From the NCBI GenBank assembly GCA_015059335.1, contig SVAP01000001.1, positions 442,413 to 506,412 of the forward strand: DNA of 64,000 nt. The letters run 5' to 3'. Made by a program: the position numbers and the translations under genes. The notes beneath the pieces were generated by a model. The model did not search any database. It saw nothing but the letters and a program-made list of their open reading frames with translations, and had not been told where the DNA came from. Positions within the stretch are counted from its first letter, which is position 1. Each line of letters opens with the position of its first letter. Origin of the DNA: Bacillota bacterium (GTDB lineage: Bacteria; Bacillota_I; Bacilli_A; RF39; UBA660). Positions 7,802-16,221 of the stretch are shown here, piece by piece.

Positions 7802-9512
7802 AAAATTAAGTGTATTAAATCACAGTTGTGCACATATGATGGCACAAGCAATAAAAAGATTATATCCTAATGCATTATTTTGGGTAGGTCCTACAATCGA
7901 AGAAGGATTTTACTATGATATTGACTTAGGTGATAAAGTTTTATCGATGGATGATTTAGAATTAATTGAAAAAGAAATGAAAAAAATTGTTAAAGAGGAT
8001 AAATTAATTAAAAGAGAAGAATTAACTAAAGAAGAAGCTTTAGAAATGTTTAAAGAAGATCCTTATAAAATTGATTTAATTAATAATATGGATGAAGATA
8101 CATTAATTACTTGTTATAGACAAGGAGAATTTGTTGACCTATGTCGTGGTCCTCATGTTGCTAAAACTAAATTATTAAAACATTATAAATTATTGAAAGT
8201 TAGTGGAGCTTATTTTAAAGGTGATTCTAAAAATAAAATGCTTCAAAGAGTTTATGGAGTATGTTTTGAAAATGAAGAAGATTTACAAAATCATTTAAAT
8301 ATGTTAGAAGAGGCTAAAAAAAGAGATCATAAAAAATTAGGTAAAGAATTAGAACTATTTATGATGAGTGAATATGGTCCTGGTTTTCCATTCTTTTTAC
8401 CTAAAGGAATGATTTTAAGAAATGAATTAGAAAACTTTTGGTACCAAGAACATACTAAAGAAAACTATTTATTTATTAAAACCCCAATTATGTTAAGTAA
8501 AGAATTATGGGAAGTTTCAGGACACTGGTCAAATTATAGAGAAAATATGTATATTTCAAATATTGATGATAAAGAATTTGCGATTAAACCTATGAATTGT
8601 CCTGGTGGAATGCTAGTATATAAAAACGGACTTCACTCATATAAAGATTTACCATTAAGAGTTGGTGAATTAGGTCAAGTTCATAGACATGAGGCAAGTG
8701 GTGCTTTAAATGGATTATTTAGAGTTAGAACATTTACTCAAGATGATGCTCATATTTTTATGACTGAAGAACAAATAGAATCTGAAATAATATCGCTTAT
8801 TAATTTTATAGATAGAATGTATGGTATATTTGGATTAACATATGATATTGAGTTATCAACTAGACCAGAAGAAAAATATATCGGTTCTATTGAGGTTTGG
8901 GATAGAGCAGAAAAAACACTAGAAGAGGCTTGTGCTAAAGCTGGTAGAACATGTAAAATAAATCCAGGGGATGGAGCATTTTATGGTCCTAAATTAGATT
9001 TCCATATTAAAGATTCATTAGGTAGAGTATGGCAATGTGGAACAATTCAATTAGATATGAATTTACCAGAAAGATTTGATTTAACATATATAGCAAGTGA
9101 TGGTAGTAAAAAGCGTCCAATTATGCTTCATAGAGTTATATATGGTTCAATCGAAAGATTTATTGGTATCTTAATTGAGCACTATGCAGGAGCATTTCCA
9201 TTGTGGTTAAGTCCAGTTCAAGTTAATGTTATCCCGGTAAATAATGAATACCATCTAGAATACGCTAAAGAAGTGTATGAAAAATTAAAAGATTTAAATA
9301 TAAGAGTTGAATTAGATGATAGAGAAGAAAAACTTGGATATAAAATGAGAGAAAGTGTTATGAAAAAGAATCCATATGCACTTATTATTGGACAAAAAGA
9401 AGTAGATAATAAAAATATTAGTTATCGTAAACGTGGTAGTGAAGAAACTGTTACAGTATCTATTGATGAATTTATTAATATAGTAAATAGTGAAATTAAT
9501 AATAAAATTTAA
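7779..9512 (+). CDS. thrS: Threonyl-tRNA synthetase lacking the TGS domain
   Basis: A 577-residue class II synthetase that charges tRNA-Thr. It begins directly with the editing-domain motif LNHSCAHMMAQAIKRLYP, with HxxxH metal residues and the CRGPH motif, then the catalytic core (motif 2 VHRHEASGALNGLFRVR, zinc residues in IKPMNCPGG and YGPKLDFHI, motif 3 MLHRVIYGSIERFIG) and the anticodon-binding end. The roughly 60-residue N-terminal TGS domain of the usual 640-residue form is absent. The ATG at 7779 follows GGAGGAG. It is controlled by the T-box upstream and ends at a strong hairpin. Confidence 0.96.
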   Translation: MINIKEDEKLSVLNHSCAHMMAQAIKRLYPNALFWVGPTIEEGFYYDIDLGDKVLSMDDLELIEKEMKKIVKEDKLIKREELTKEEALEMFKEDPYKIDLINNMDEDTLITCYRQGEFVDLCRGPHVAKTKLLKHYKLLKVSGAYFKGDSKNKMLQRVYGVCFENEEDLQNHLNMLEEAKKRDHKKLGKELELFMMSEYGPGFPFFLPKGMILRNELENFWYQEHTKENYLFIKTPIMLSKELWEVSGHWSNYRENMYISNIDDKEFAIKPMNCPGGMLVYKNGLHSYKDLPLRVGELGQVHRHEASGALNGLFRVRTFTQDDAHIFMTEEQIESEIISLINFIDRMYGIFGLTYDIELSTRPEEKYIGSIEVWDRAEKTLEEACAKAGRTCKINPGDGAFYGPKLDFHIKDSLGRVWQCGTIQLDMNLPERFDLTYIASDGSKKRPIMLHRVIYGSIERFIGILIEHYAGAFPLWLSPVQVNVIPVNNEYHLEYAKEVYEKLKDLNIRVELDDREEKLGYKMRESVMKKNPYALIIGQKEVDNKNISYRKRGSEETVTVSIDEFINIVNSEINNKI

Positions 9513-9518
9513 ATTTAG

Positions 9519-9547
9519 AGATGAAAGTTATTAACTTTCATCTTTTT
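9519..9547 (+). terminator. Terminator after thrS
   Basis: Perfect stem AGATGAAAGT/ACTTTCATCT with a short TTA-rich loop and a T7 run. Confidence 0.9.
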
Positions 9548-9671
9548 TTACATATAAAATTTTTGATTTCTAAACTATATATTAAACAATTTTGTGATTT
9601 TGGTGTTTTGACTATTATTATAAACTGGAGTTAATATTTAAATATAGAGCTTTATTATGAAAGGAGTAAAT

Positions 9672-10562
9672 ATGAATTATTATAATGAAATTAAAAACGA
9701 ACTGATAAATAATGAGATAAATAAAAAAGTAAAAAATTATTCAATTAATAAAAGTGATTTAAATGCTTACTATAATGTTGGTAAAATGTTAAGCGAAGCA
9801 GGAAAACATTATGGTGACGGGATAATTAAGGAATATTCAGAAAAATTAAAAATAGAGTTAGGAAAAAGTTATAGCGTTAGATTATTATATAGAATGTTAA
9901 AATATTATAACTTTATTTCATCAGGAAAATTGCCGACACTGTCGGCAAAATTATCATGGAGTCATTATGACGAAATATTAAAGTTTAAAGAAATAAATAA
10001 AATTTTATATTATATCAATGTAAGTGAACAACAAAATTTATCTATTAGACAACTTAGAGAAAAAATAAAATTAAAGGAATATGAAAGATTACCAAACGAT
10101 ACAAAAAACAAAATACTTAATAAAAAAGAATCCAATATATTAGACTTTGTTAAAAATCCTATAATGATTAAAAATAGTAATAATTATAAAATTATATCTG
10201 AACAAATTTTACAAAAACTAATTCTTGAAGATATTGAGTATTTTATGAAAGAACTTGGTAATTCATTTAGTTTTATTGGAAGTGAATATAAGATTAAATT
10301 AGATAATACTTTTAATTATATTGATTTACTACTATTTAACATTGAATATAATTGTTATGTAGTAGTTGAATTAAAATTAAATGAGCTCAAAAAAGAACAC
10401 ATTGGTCAAATTCAGGTCTATATGAATTATATAGATGAAAATTTAAAGAAGATTACTCAAAATAAAACTATTGGAATAATAATTTGTAAACAGGACAATA
10501 AATATATAATAAAATATTGTTCTGATGAAAGGATAATTGCTAGAGAATATGAATTATTATAA
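9672..10562 (+). CDS. DUF1016/YhcG-type PDDEXK nuclease, tandem copy 1
   Basis: A 296-residue protein with the YhcG layout: an N-terminal DUF1016 region (YYNVGKMLSEAG, then KLSWSHYDEIL near residue 97) that is probably DNA-binding, and a C-terminal PDDEXK nuclease fold with Asp in NYIDLLL and the ExK pair in VVVELKL. The biochemical role of this family is poorly known; relatives often sit near restriction systems. The ATG at 9672 follows AAGGAGTAAAT. Its first 65 residues nearly equal copy 2. The last 14 bases overlap the start of copy 2 in another frame. An exact 19-nt palindrome lies inside the gene at 9930-9948. Confidence 0.85.
   Translation: MNYYNEIKNELINNEINKKVKNYSINKSDLNAYYNVGKMLSEAGKHYGDGIIKEYSEKLKIELGKSYSVRLLYRMLKYYNFISSGKLPTLSAKLSWSHYDEILKFKEINKILYYINVSEQQNLSIRQLREKIKLKEYERLPNDTKNKILNKKESNILDFVKNPIMIKNSNNYKIISEQILQKLILEDIEYFMKELGNSFSFIGSEYKIKLDNTFNYIDLLLFNIEYNCYVVVELKLNELKKEHIGQIQVYMNYIDENLKKITQNKTIGIIICKQDNKYIIKYCSDERIIAREYELL
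9930..9948. repeat. 19-nt perfect palindrome inside DUF1016 copy 1
   Basis: TTGCCGACA-C-TGTCGGCAA. It starts at codon position 1 and encodes L-P-T-L-S-A just before the conserved L-S-W-S-H-Y. The flanking bases break the symmetry, so it is exactly 9+1+9. Confidence 0.95.
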
Positions 10563-11433
10563 TGAAATAAAAAATGAACTGATAAATAATGAGATAAATA
10601 GAAAAGTAAAAAATTATTCAATTAATAAAAGTGATTTAAATGCTTACTATAATGTTGGTAAAATGTTAAGCGAAGCAGGAAAACATTATGGTGATAGAAT
10701 AATTAAGGAATATTCAGAAAAATTAACTTTAGAAGTTGGTAAAGGATATGGGATATCTAATTTAAAAAGAATGCGCCAATTTTATTATATGATTGAAAAA
10801 GGTGCCACACTGTGGCACCAATTATCATGGAGTCATTATAGATTGCTTATAACATTAGAGACTATCGAAGAAATTAATTATTACAGTAAGTTAGCAGTTG
10901 AGAGTTTATATTCTGTTAGACAATTAGAAAATAAGATTAAAACTAATGAATACAAAAGACTATCTGCTGAAGCCAAAGTCAAATTAATAAATAAAGATAA
11001 AATTAATATAAAAGATTTAATACCTAATCCAATAATAATCAAAAATAGTAATAATTATAAAATTATATCTGAAAAGTTATTACAAAAACTTATATTAGAA
11101 GATATACCAACTTTTCTAGAAGAATTAGGTGATGGATTTACCTTCATTAGAAATGAATATAAAATAAAAATCGGAGATTCTTACAATTATATAGATTTAC
11201 TTCTTTATAATATCGAATATAATTGTTATGTAGTAGTTGAATTAAAATTAACTGAACTCAAAAAAGAACACATTGGTCAAATTCAGGTCTATATGAATTA
11301 TATAGATGAAAATTTAAAGAAGATTACTCAAAATAAAACTATTGGAATAATAATTTGTAAACAAGACAATAAATATATAATAAAATATTGTTCTGATGAA
11401 AGGATAATTGCTAGAGAATATGAATTATTATAA
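10549..11433 (+). CDS. DUF1016/YhcG-type PDDEXK nuclease, tandem copy 2
   Basis: A 294-residue paralogue of the preceding gene. Residues 1-65 match copy 1 almost fully (N17K/R and D/R exchanges only), while the last 120 residues match copy 3 almost fully; the middle, about residues 66-140, is private and carries KGATLWHQLSWSHY. The PDDEXK residues (NYIDLLLYN, VVELKL) are intact. The start ATG at 10549 lies within the final codons of copy 1, which gives a 14-base overlap and implies translational coupling; no separate ribosome-binding site is seen. A 19-nt palindrome, with arms different from copy 1, is at 10801-10819. Confidence 0.85.
   Translation: MNYYNEIKNELINNEINRKVKNYSINKSDLNAYYNVGKMLSEAGKHYGDRIIKEYSEKLTLEVGKGYGISNLKRMRQFYYMIEKGATLWHQLSWSHYRLLITLETIEEINYYSKLAVESLYSVRQLENKIKTNEYKRLSAEAKVKLINKDKINIKDLIPNPIIIKNSNNYKIISEKLLQKLILEDIPTFLEELGDGFTFIRNEYKIKIGDSYNYIDLLLYNIEYNCYVVVELKLTELKKEHIGQIQVYMNYIDENLKKITQNKTIGIIICKQDNKYIIKYCSDERIIAREYELL
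10801..10819. repeat. 19-nt perfect palindrome inside DUF1016 copy 2
   Basis: GGTGCCACA-C-TGTGGCACC, at the same codon phase and place as in copy 1 but with different outer arms; it encodes G-A-T-L-W-H. Confidence 0.95.
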
Positions 11434-12307
11434 TGAAATAAAGAAAAAAATAATTGATGATGAAGTTTATTCAAAAATAAAGAATTATTCCAAAGAAAGA
11501 CATAGAGTGATCACTTATTTTGAAATTGGTAAACTCTTAAAAGATGCAGGTGGTAAATATGGAGATAATATAATTGATGAGTATTCTAAAAAATTAGTTG
11601 TAGAAGTAGGAAAAAAGTATAACAGAAGAACGTTATTTAGAATGAAACAGTTTTATAATGTATTTAGTAATGAAAAAGTGTCCACATTGTGGACACAATT
11701 GACATGGAGTCATATTAGATTATTATTTGGTTTAGATTATAATGCTATAAATTACTATATTCAAGTTACAATAAACAAACAAATTTCGGTTAGGAAGTTA
11801 GAAGATAAATTAAAATATAAGGAGTATGAAAGATTACCAAACGATACAAAAAATAAATTAATTAATAATAATAAATCTAGTATTGTTGATTATGTAAAAA
11901 ATCCCATAATTATTAAAAACAATCACAATTATGAAATTGTATCTGAAAAGTTATTACAAAAACTTATATTAGAAGATATACCAACTTTTCTAGAAGAATT
12001 AGGTGATGGATTTACTTTCATTAGAAATGAATATAAAATAAAAATCGGAGATTCTTACAATTATATAGATTTACTTCTTTATAATATCGAATATAATTGT
12101 TATGTAGTAGTTGAATTAAAATTAACTGAACTCAAAAAAGAACACATTGGACAAATTCAGGTCTATATGAATTATATAGATGAAAATTTAAAGAAGATTA
12201 CTCAAAATAAAACTATTGGAATAATAATTTGTAAACAGGACAATAAATATATAATAAAATATTGTTCTGAAGAAAGGATAATTGCTAGAGAATATGAATT
12301 ATTATAA
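11420..12307 (+). CDS. DUF1016/YhcG-type PDDEXK nuclease, tandem copy 3
   Basis: A 295-residue paralogue. Its N-terminal half is the most divergent of the three (KERHRVITYFEIGKLLKDAG), but its C-terminal nuclease half is nearly identical to copy 2 at both protein and DNA level, a sign of recent duplication or gene conversion. The start lies in the last codons of copy 2 (14-base overlap). The central KVSTLWTQLTWSHI carries a private 19-nt palindrome at 11678-11696. After its stop the DNA repeats the start of yet another copy, which dies after six codons. Confidence 0.85.
   Translation: MNYYNEIKKKIIDDEVYSKIKNYSKERHRVITYFEIGKLLKDAGGKYGDNIIDEYSKKLVVEVGKKYNRRTLFRMKQFYNVFSNEKVSTLWTQLTWSHIRLLFGLDYNAINYYIQVTINKQISVRKLEDKLKYKEYERLPNDTKNKLINNNKSSIVDYVKNPIIIKNNHNYEIVSEKLLQKLILEDIPTFLEELGDGFTFIRNEYKIKIGDSYNYIDLLLYNIEYNCYVVVELKLTELKKEHIGQIQVYMNYIDENLKKITQNKTIGIIICKQDNKYIIKYCSEERIIAREYELL
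11678..11696. repeat. 19-nt perfect palindrome inside DUF1016 copy 3
   Basis: GTGTCCACA-T-TGTGGACAC, at the same site and phase as in copies 1 and 2, with arms unique to this copy; it encodes V-S-T-L-W-T. Confidence 0.95.
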
Positions 12308-12314
12308 TTATTGA
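12294..12314 (+). pseudogene. Stub of a fourth tandem DUF1016 copy
   Basis: At the end of copy 3 the same overlapping start (ATG AAT TAT TAT AAT) occurs as at the two earlier junctions, but it runs into TGA after MNYYNY. Either another copy once followed or the unit boundary was copied along with the tail. Confidence 0.6.
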
Positions 12315-12379
12315 AATATTTATGTATAATAAATACTAAATAATATACAGTTATTGATTATTTGTTTAAATTTTATAGA

Positions 12380-12409
12380 TAGTTACATTTACAAATGCAG
12401 CTATTTTTT
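12380..12409 (+). terminator. Probable terminator between the DUF1016 array and hisS
   Basis: Imperfect ten-base stem TAGTTACATT/AATGCAGCTA (one mismatch, one G-U) with a short loop and T6. A TATAAT at 12412-12417 with a weak TTACAA at 12389-12394 may be the hisS promoter. Confidence 0.5.
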
Positions 12410-12437
12410 GTTATAATTTTAAACAGGAGATGATATT

Positions 12438-13763
12438 ATGATAACTAAACCTAAAGGCTGTTATGATATATATGGAGATGAAGCTAAAAAGTGGCAATAT
12501 TTAAATCAAGTTATTGATTGTATTATGGAAAAGTATAATTATGGATTTATACGTACTCCAATTTTTGAATCGACTGAATTATTCCATAGAGGTGTAGGAG
12601 AAACTACAGATATGGTTTCTAAAGAAACATATGATTTTAAAGATCGTGGAGATAGACTTATGACTTTAAGACCAGAAGGAACAGCTGGCGTAGTTAGAAG
12701 TTATATAGAAAATAAAATGTATGGAGATGTTCAACCAATAAAATTATATTATAACGGAACTATGTATAGATATGAAAGACCACAATCAGGTAGAGATAGA
12801 GAACTTACTCAATTTGGTGTGGAAGTATTAGGTAGTGATGATCCAATTACTGATGCAGAAGTAATAAGTATACCAGTTAATATATTTAAATTATTAGGGT
12901 TAAAAGAAATTAAAGTTAATATAAATTCATTAGGGGATACAGAATCAAGAAATAATTATAGAAAAGTATTGATAGATTATTTTAAACCACATATTGATGA
13001 ATTATGCGAAGATTGTAAAAATAGATTGGAAAAGAATCCACTTAGAATATTAGATTGTAAAGTTGATAAAGATTTAGATATAATGAAAAATGCACCAATT
13101 ACTCTTGACTATTTAAATGATGCAAGTAAAGAAAGATTTGAATTGGTGAAAGAATATTTAGATGCAATGGAAATTGAATATGAAGTTGTTCCTAACTTAG
13201 TTAGAGGAATAGATTATTATAATCATACAGTATTTGAAATAGAAGCAAAAGTTGAAGGATTTGGAAGCAATAATGTTTTAGCTGCTGGTGGAAGATACAA
13301 TGGATTAGTAAACTTACTAGGTGGACCAGAAACATGTGGTATAGGATTTGCGGCTGGTATTGGAAGAATTATACTAGCGCTTGATAAAGAAGGTATAGAA
13401 CTTCCTATAAACAATTCAAATGACATATTTGTAATGTATGTTAATGAAGTAGAAAAGAAAATTGCAGCTGGATTAGTACAAGAACTTAGAATGAATGGAC
13501 TATCTGTTGAAACTGAATATAATGGTAGAAGTTTAAAAAGTCAATTTAAACAAGCAGATAGATTAAATAGTAAATTATTAATTATTTTAAATAGTGAAGA
13601 ATTAGAACAAGGACAAATTAAAGTTAAAAATAATATTACAAAAGTTGAAAAATTAGTTAATGTTATGGATTTAATGGAACACATTGATTCAGAACTATCA
13701 GGTGACGATTGTTGTCATGATGAAGACTGTAATTGTCATCATGAACATGACTGTGATTGTTAG
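12438..13763 (+). CDS. hisS: Histidyl-tRNA synthetase with Cys/His-rich tail
   Basis: A 441-residue class II synthetase that charges tRNA-His. Motif 2 (RYERPQSGRDRELTQFGVEV), the His-A motif near GIDYYNHTVFE, the AAGGRYNGL loop and motif 3 (GIGFAAGIGRI) are all present, followed by the anticodon-binding domain. The last 20 or so residues form an unusual tail, with the core CCHDEDCNCHHEHDCDC, rich in Cys, His and Asp, that the usual enzyme does not have; metal binding is an inference. The ATG follows AGGAGATG. It heads a likely operon with two small genes and aspS, the usual hisS-aspS pairing. Confidence 0.95.
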   Translation: MITKPKGCYDIYGDEAKKWQYLNQVIDCIMEKYNYGFIRTPIFESTELFHRGVGETTDMVSKETYDFKDRGDRLMTLRPEGTAGVVRSYIENKMYGDVQPIKLYYNGTMYRYERPQSGRDRELTQFGVEVLGSDDPITDAEVISIPVNIFKLLGLKEIKVNINSLGDTESRNNYRKVLIDYFKPHIDELCEDCKNRLEKNPLRILDCKVDKDLDIMKNAPITLDYLNDASKERFELVKEYLDAMEIEYEVVPNLVRGIDYYNHTVFEIEAKVEGFGSNNVLAAGGRYNGLVNLLGGPETCGIGFAAGIGRIILALDKEGIELPINNSNDIFVMYVNEVEKKIAAGLVQELRMNGLSVETEYNGRSLKSQFKQADRLNSKLLIILNSEELEQGQIKVKNNITKVEKLVNVMDLMEHIDSELSGDDCCHDEDCNCHHEHDCDC

Positions 13764-13783
13764 TAAAACATAGGGGGATTTAT

Positions 13784-13948
13784 ATGAATAAACACGAGTT
13801 AAAGTTATTAGCAATAGCATTAGTGGCAATGGGAACAGTTGGTAATGATGCAACAAATAAAAATAATAACGAAAAGTATAATTGTTTAGACGAATCTAAA
13901 GAACAATATACGAAATCAAAACCAAAAGTTTATGTGAAGGGAAGATAA
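13784..13948 (+). CDS. Small hypothetical protein between hisS and aspS
   Basis: A 54-residue protein: a short basic start, a weakly hydrophobic segment (LLAIALVAMGTVG) and a polar Asn/Lys-rich remainder. It may be secreted or membrane-bound. No family is recognised. The ATG at 13784 follows AGGGGGATT. It begins 20 bases after hisS and ends three bases before the lipoprotein gene, so it is co-transcribed with both. Confidence 0.55.
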   Translation: MNKHELKLLAIALVAMGTVGNDATNKNNNEKYNCLDESKEQYTKSKPKVYVKGR

Positions 13949-13951
13949 CAG

Positions 13952-14449
13952 ATGAATGATGTTACAAAAAGATTAGCAGCACTTATTTTAGCTGGTTTTA
14001 TGACAACAGGAATAAGTGGGTGTAATTACACTGTTGATCCGATTAGTTATACACATAATACAGAAAAAGATGGGGATTTAAATGTTATATCAACACTTGA
14101 TGATTTAAAAAATTATTATGTTATAGAAGTTATTGATTTTGAAGGTGAACATAGATTTTATTTGACATATAAGATTAAATATAATCCATCAAGACAAGTA
14201 GCATATGAAGAATATAAAGTATCAGGAAGTAGTGAAATCGTAGTGGCAAAAAGATATTTAAATTCTCAAAATTATAAAGGTGAATATGGAGAAATTGTTA
14301 ATGTGGTTGAATTTATACAATATGTACAAAAATATAGTGTTTTAAAAGATAATTACAAAGTAAAAGAAATAGAAGAAATTATGAATAAAATAAACGATGA
14401 CTATCAAAAATCAAAAGATGTAAAAACAAAATCTCTTACATTAAAATAA
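13952..14449 (+). CDS. Putative lipoprotein of unknown function
   Basis: A 165-residue protein with an N-terminal signal peptide and lipobox (GFMTTGISGC, Cys24), so it is probably lipid-anchored outside the membrane. The mature part is polar, with a beta-rich middle (YVIEVIDFEGEHRFYLTYKI) and a Lys-rich helical end. I do not recognise the family. It lies between a 54-residue partner and aspS in the same direction with 18 bases to aspS; the pairing with synthetase genes may be only transcriptional. Confidence 0.7.
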   Translation: MNDVTKRLAALILAGFMTTGISGCNYTVDPISYTHNTEKDGDLNVISTLDDLKNYYVIEVIDFEGEHRFYLTYKIKYNPSRQVAYEEYKVSGSSEIVVAKRYLNSQNYKGEYGEIVNVVEFIQYVQKYSVLKDNYKVKEIEEIMNKINDDYQKSKDVKTKSLTLK

Positions 14450-14467
14450 AAATAAGAAGGTGTAAAA

Positions 14468-16201
14468 ATGAAAAAATATTACAATGGAGAATTTACAATT
14501 AAAAACTTAGGTGAAGAAGTTACTTTATATGGTTGGGTAGCAAAAAAACGTGATTTAGGTGGATTAATTTTCATTGACTTAAGAGATAGAAGTGGAATTA
14601 TTCAAGTAGTAATTGATCCTGAAAATAAAAATTATAATAAAGCAATGGAAATTAAAAATGAATATGTATTAGAAGTTACTGGTAAAATAGTAGAACGTCA
14701 AAGTAAAAATAAAGATATTCCAACTGGTGAAATAGAAGTAGAAATTAGTGAATTAAATATATTAAATACATCTGATTTACTTCCTATTGAAATTAATGGG
14801 GAAACTTTATCGTTAGAAGATACTAGATTAAAATATAGATATTTAGATCTTAGAAGACCAGAATTGAAAAAGAATTTTTTAATGAGACATAAAATTACAC
14901 AAGCAGTAAGAAATTATTTAGATGAAAATGAATTTATAGATTTAGAAACACCAATTCTTACTAAGTCAACTCCAGAAGGGGCAAGAGACTATTTAGTACC
15001 ATCTAGAATTAATAACGGTAAGTTTTATGCATTACCTCAATCTCCTCAAATATTTAAACAATTACTTATGGTAGCTGGTTTTGAAAGATACTATCAAATT
15101 GCTAAATGTTTTAGGGATGAAGATTTAAGAGCAGATAGACAACCTGAATTTACTCAAATTGATATGGAAATGAGTTTCGCAAATGAAGAAGATATTTTTA
15201 AAATTTGTGAAGGAATGTTTAAAAGAGTATTTAAAAGTGTTAAAGGTATTGATTTAGAAACACCATTTGAAAGAATTAAATATGATGATGCAATGAGTAA
15301 ATATGGTAGTGATAAACCTGATACTAGATTTGAAATGTATTTAAATAATATTACCGATATATTTAGTAATACTGAGTTTGTTTTATTTAAAAATGTTATA
15401 GATAATAATGGTGTTATTAATGCAATAGTAGTTAAAAATAATGCTGATAAATATTCTAGAAAAAATATTGATGAATTAACTGAATTCGTTAAAAAATATG
15501 GAGCTAAAGGTTTAGCTTGGATTAAATATAATGATAATGAATTATCAGGTAGCGTTGTTAAAAACTTAAGTGAAAAAGAAACAAAAAATATGATTGACAC
15601 TTTAAAATTAGAAAATAATGATTTAGTATTAATTGTTGCTGACAAGAAAAAAGTGTCACAAACATCATTAGGTGCATTAAGAAATAGATTAGCTAGGGAA
15701 TTAAATTTAATTGATGACACAAAATTTAATTTCTTATGGGTAACTGATTTCCCAATGTTTGAATATTCTGAAACAGAAAATAGATATATGTCTGCACATC
15801 ATCCATTTACAATGCCAAAAGATGTGAATACATTAAATGATCCAGAAAACTGTTATGCAAGAGCATATGATGCAGTATTAAATGGATATGAACTTGCAAG
15901 TGGTAGTGTGAGAATACATGATAGAGAGATTCAATCAAAAGTATTTGATGCTTTACAAATAAGTGAAGAAGAAGCTAAATTAAAATTTGGATTCTTACTT
16001 GAAGCATTTAAATATGGGGCACCACCACATATTGGTATAGGATTTGGGCTTGAGAGAATAGTAATGATTTTATGTGGGACAGATAACATAAGAGATGTAG
16101 TTACGTTCCCAAAAACAGCATCAGCTACTTGTCTTATGACAGAGGCTCCAAATATTGTTGATGATAAACAATTAGATGAACTTGGAATTAAAGTAAAATA
16201 A
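14468..16201 (+). CDS. aspS: Aspartyl-tRNA synthetase
   Basis: A 577-residue class IIb enzyme of the bacterial type. It has the N-terminal OB-fold anticodon domain (YGWVAKKRDLGGLIFIDLRDR), motif 2 FRDEDLRADRQPEFTQIDME, the bacterial GAD insertion domain in the middle (about residues 290-410) and motif 3 IGIGFGLERIVMIL. It charges tRNA-Asp; whether it also charges tRNA-Asn cannot be read from the sequence. The ATG follows AGAAGGTG. It is the last synthetase gene of the hisS-aspS unit and lies 20 bases before the ClpX-like gene. Confidence 0.96.
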   Translation: MKKYYNGEFTIKNLGEEVTLYGWVAKKRDLGGLIFIDLRDRSGIIQVVIDPENKNYNKAMEIKNEYVLEVTGKIVERQSKNKDIPTGEIEVEISELNILNTSDLLPIEINGETLSLEDTRLKYRYLDLRRPELKKNFLMRHKITQAVRNYLDENEFIDLETPILTKSTPEGARDYLVPSRINNGKFYALPQSPQIFKQLLMVAGFERYYQIAKCFRDEDLRADRQPEFTQIDMEMSFANEEDIFKICEGMFKRVFKSVKGIDLETPFERIKYDDAMSKYGSDKPDTRFEMYLNNITDIFSNTEFVLFKNVIDNNGVINAIVVKNNADKYSRKNIDELTEFVKKYGAKGLAWIKYNDNELSGSVVKNLSEKETKNMIDTLKLENNDLVLIVADKKKVSQTSLGALRNRLARELNLIDDTKFNFLWVTDFPMFEYSETENRYMSAHHPFTMPKDVNTLNDPENCYARAYDAVLNGYELASGSVRIHDREIQSKVFDALQISEEEAKLKFGFLLEAFKYGAPPHIGIGFGLERIVMILCGTDNIRDVVTFPKTASATCLMTEAPNIVDDKQLDELGIKVK

Positions 16202-16221
16202 CATATAGTAGGGGGATTATT

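Noticed and set aside
9930-9948. Inserted palindromic element of the Rickettsia RPE kind
   Set aside because: The palindromes replace aligned codons without lengthening the protein, are of equal size in all four copies, and differ in sequence, unlike inserted copies of one repeat family.
15154-15720. Long open frame on the minus strand inside aspS
   Set aside because: It is antisense to a complete, well-conserved aspS, has no ribosome-binding site, and its composition (Leu, Ser, Phe, Ile) is what the complement of AT-rich coding sequence gives. The same holds for the other antisense frames in dnaK, dnaJ, priA and hisS.
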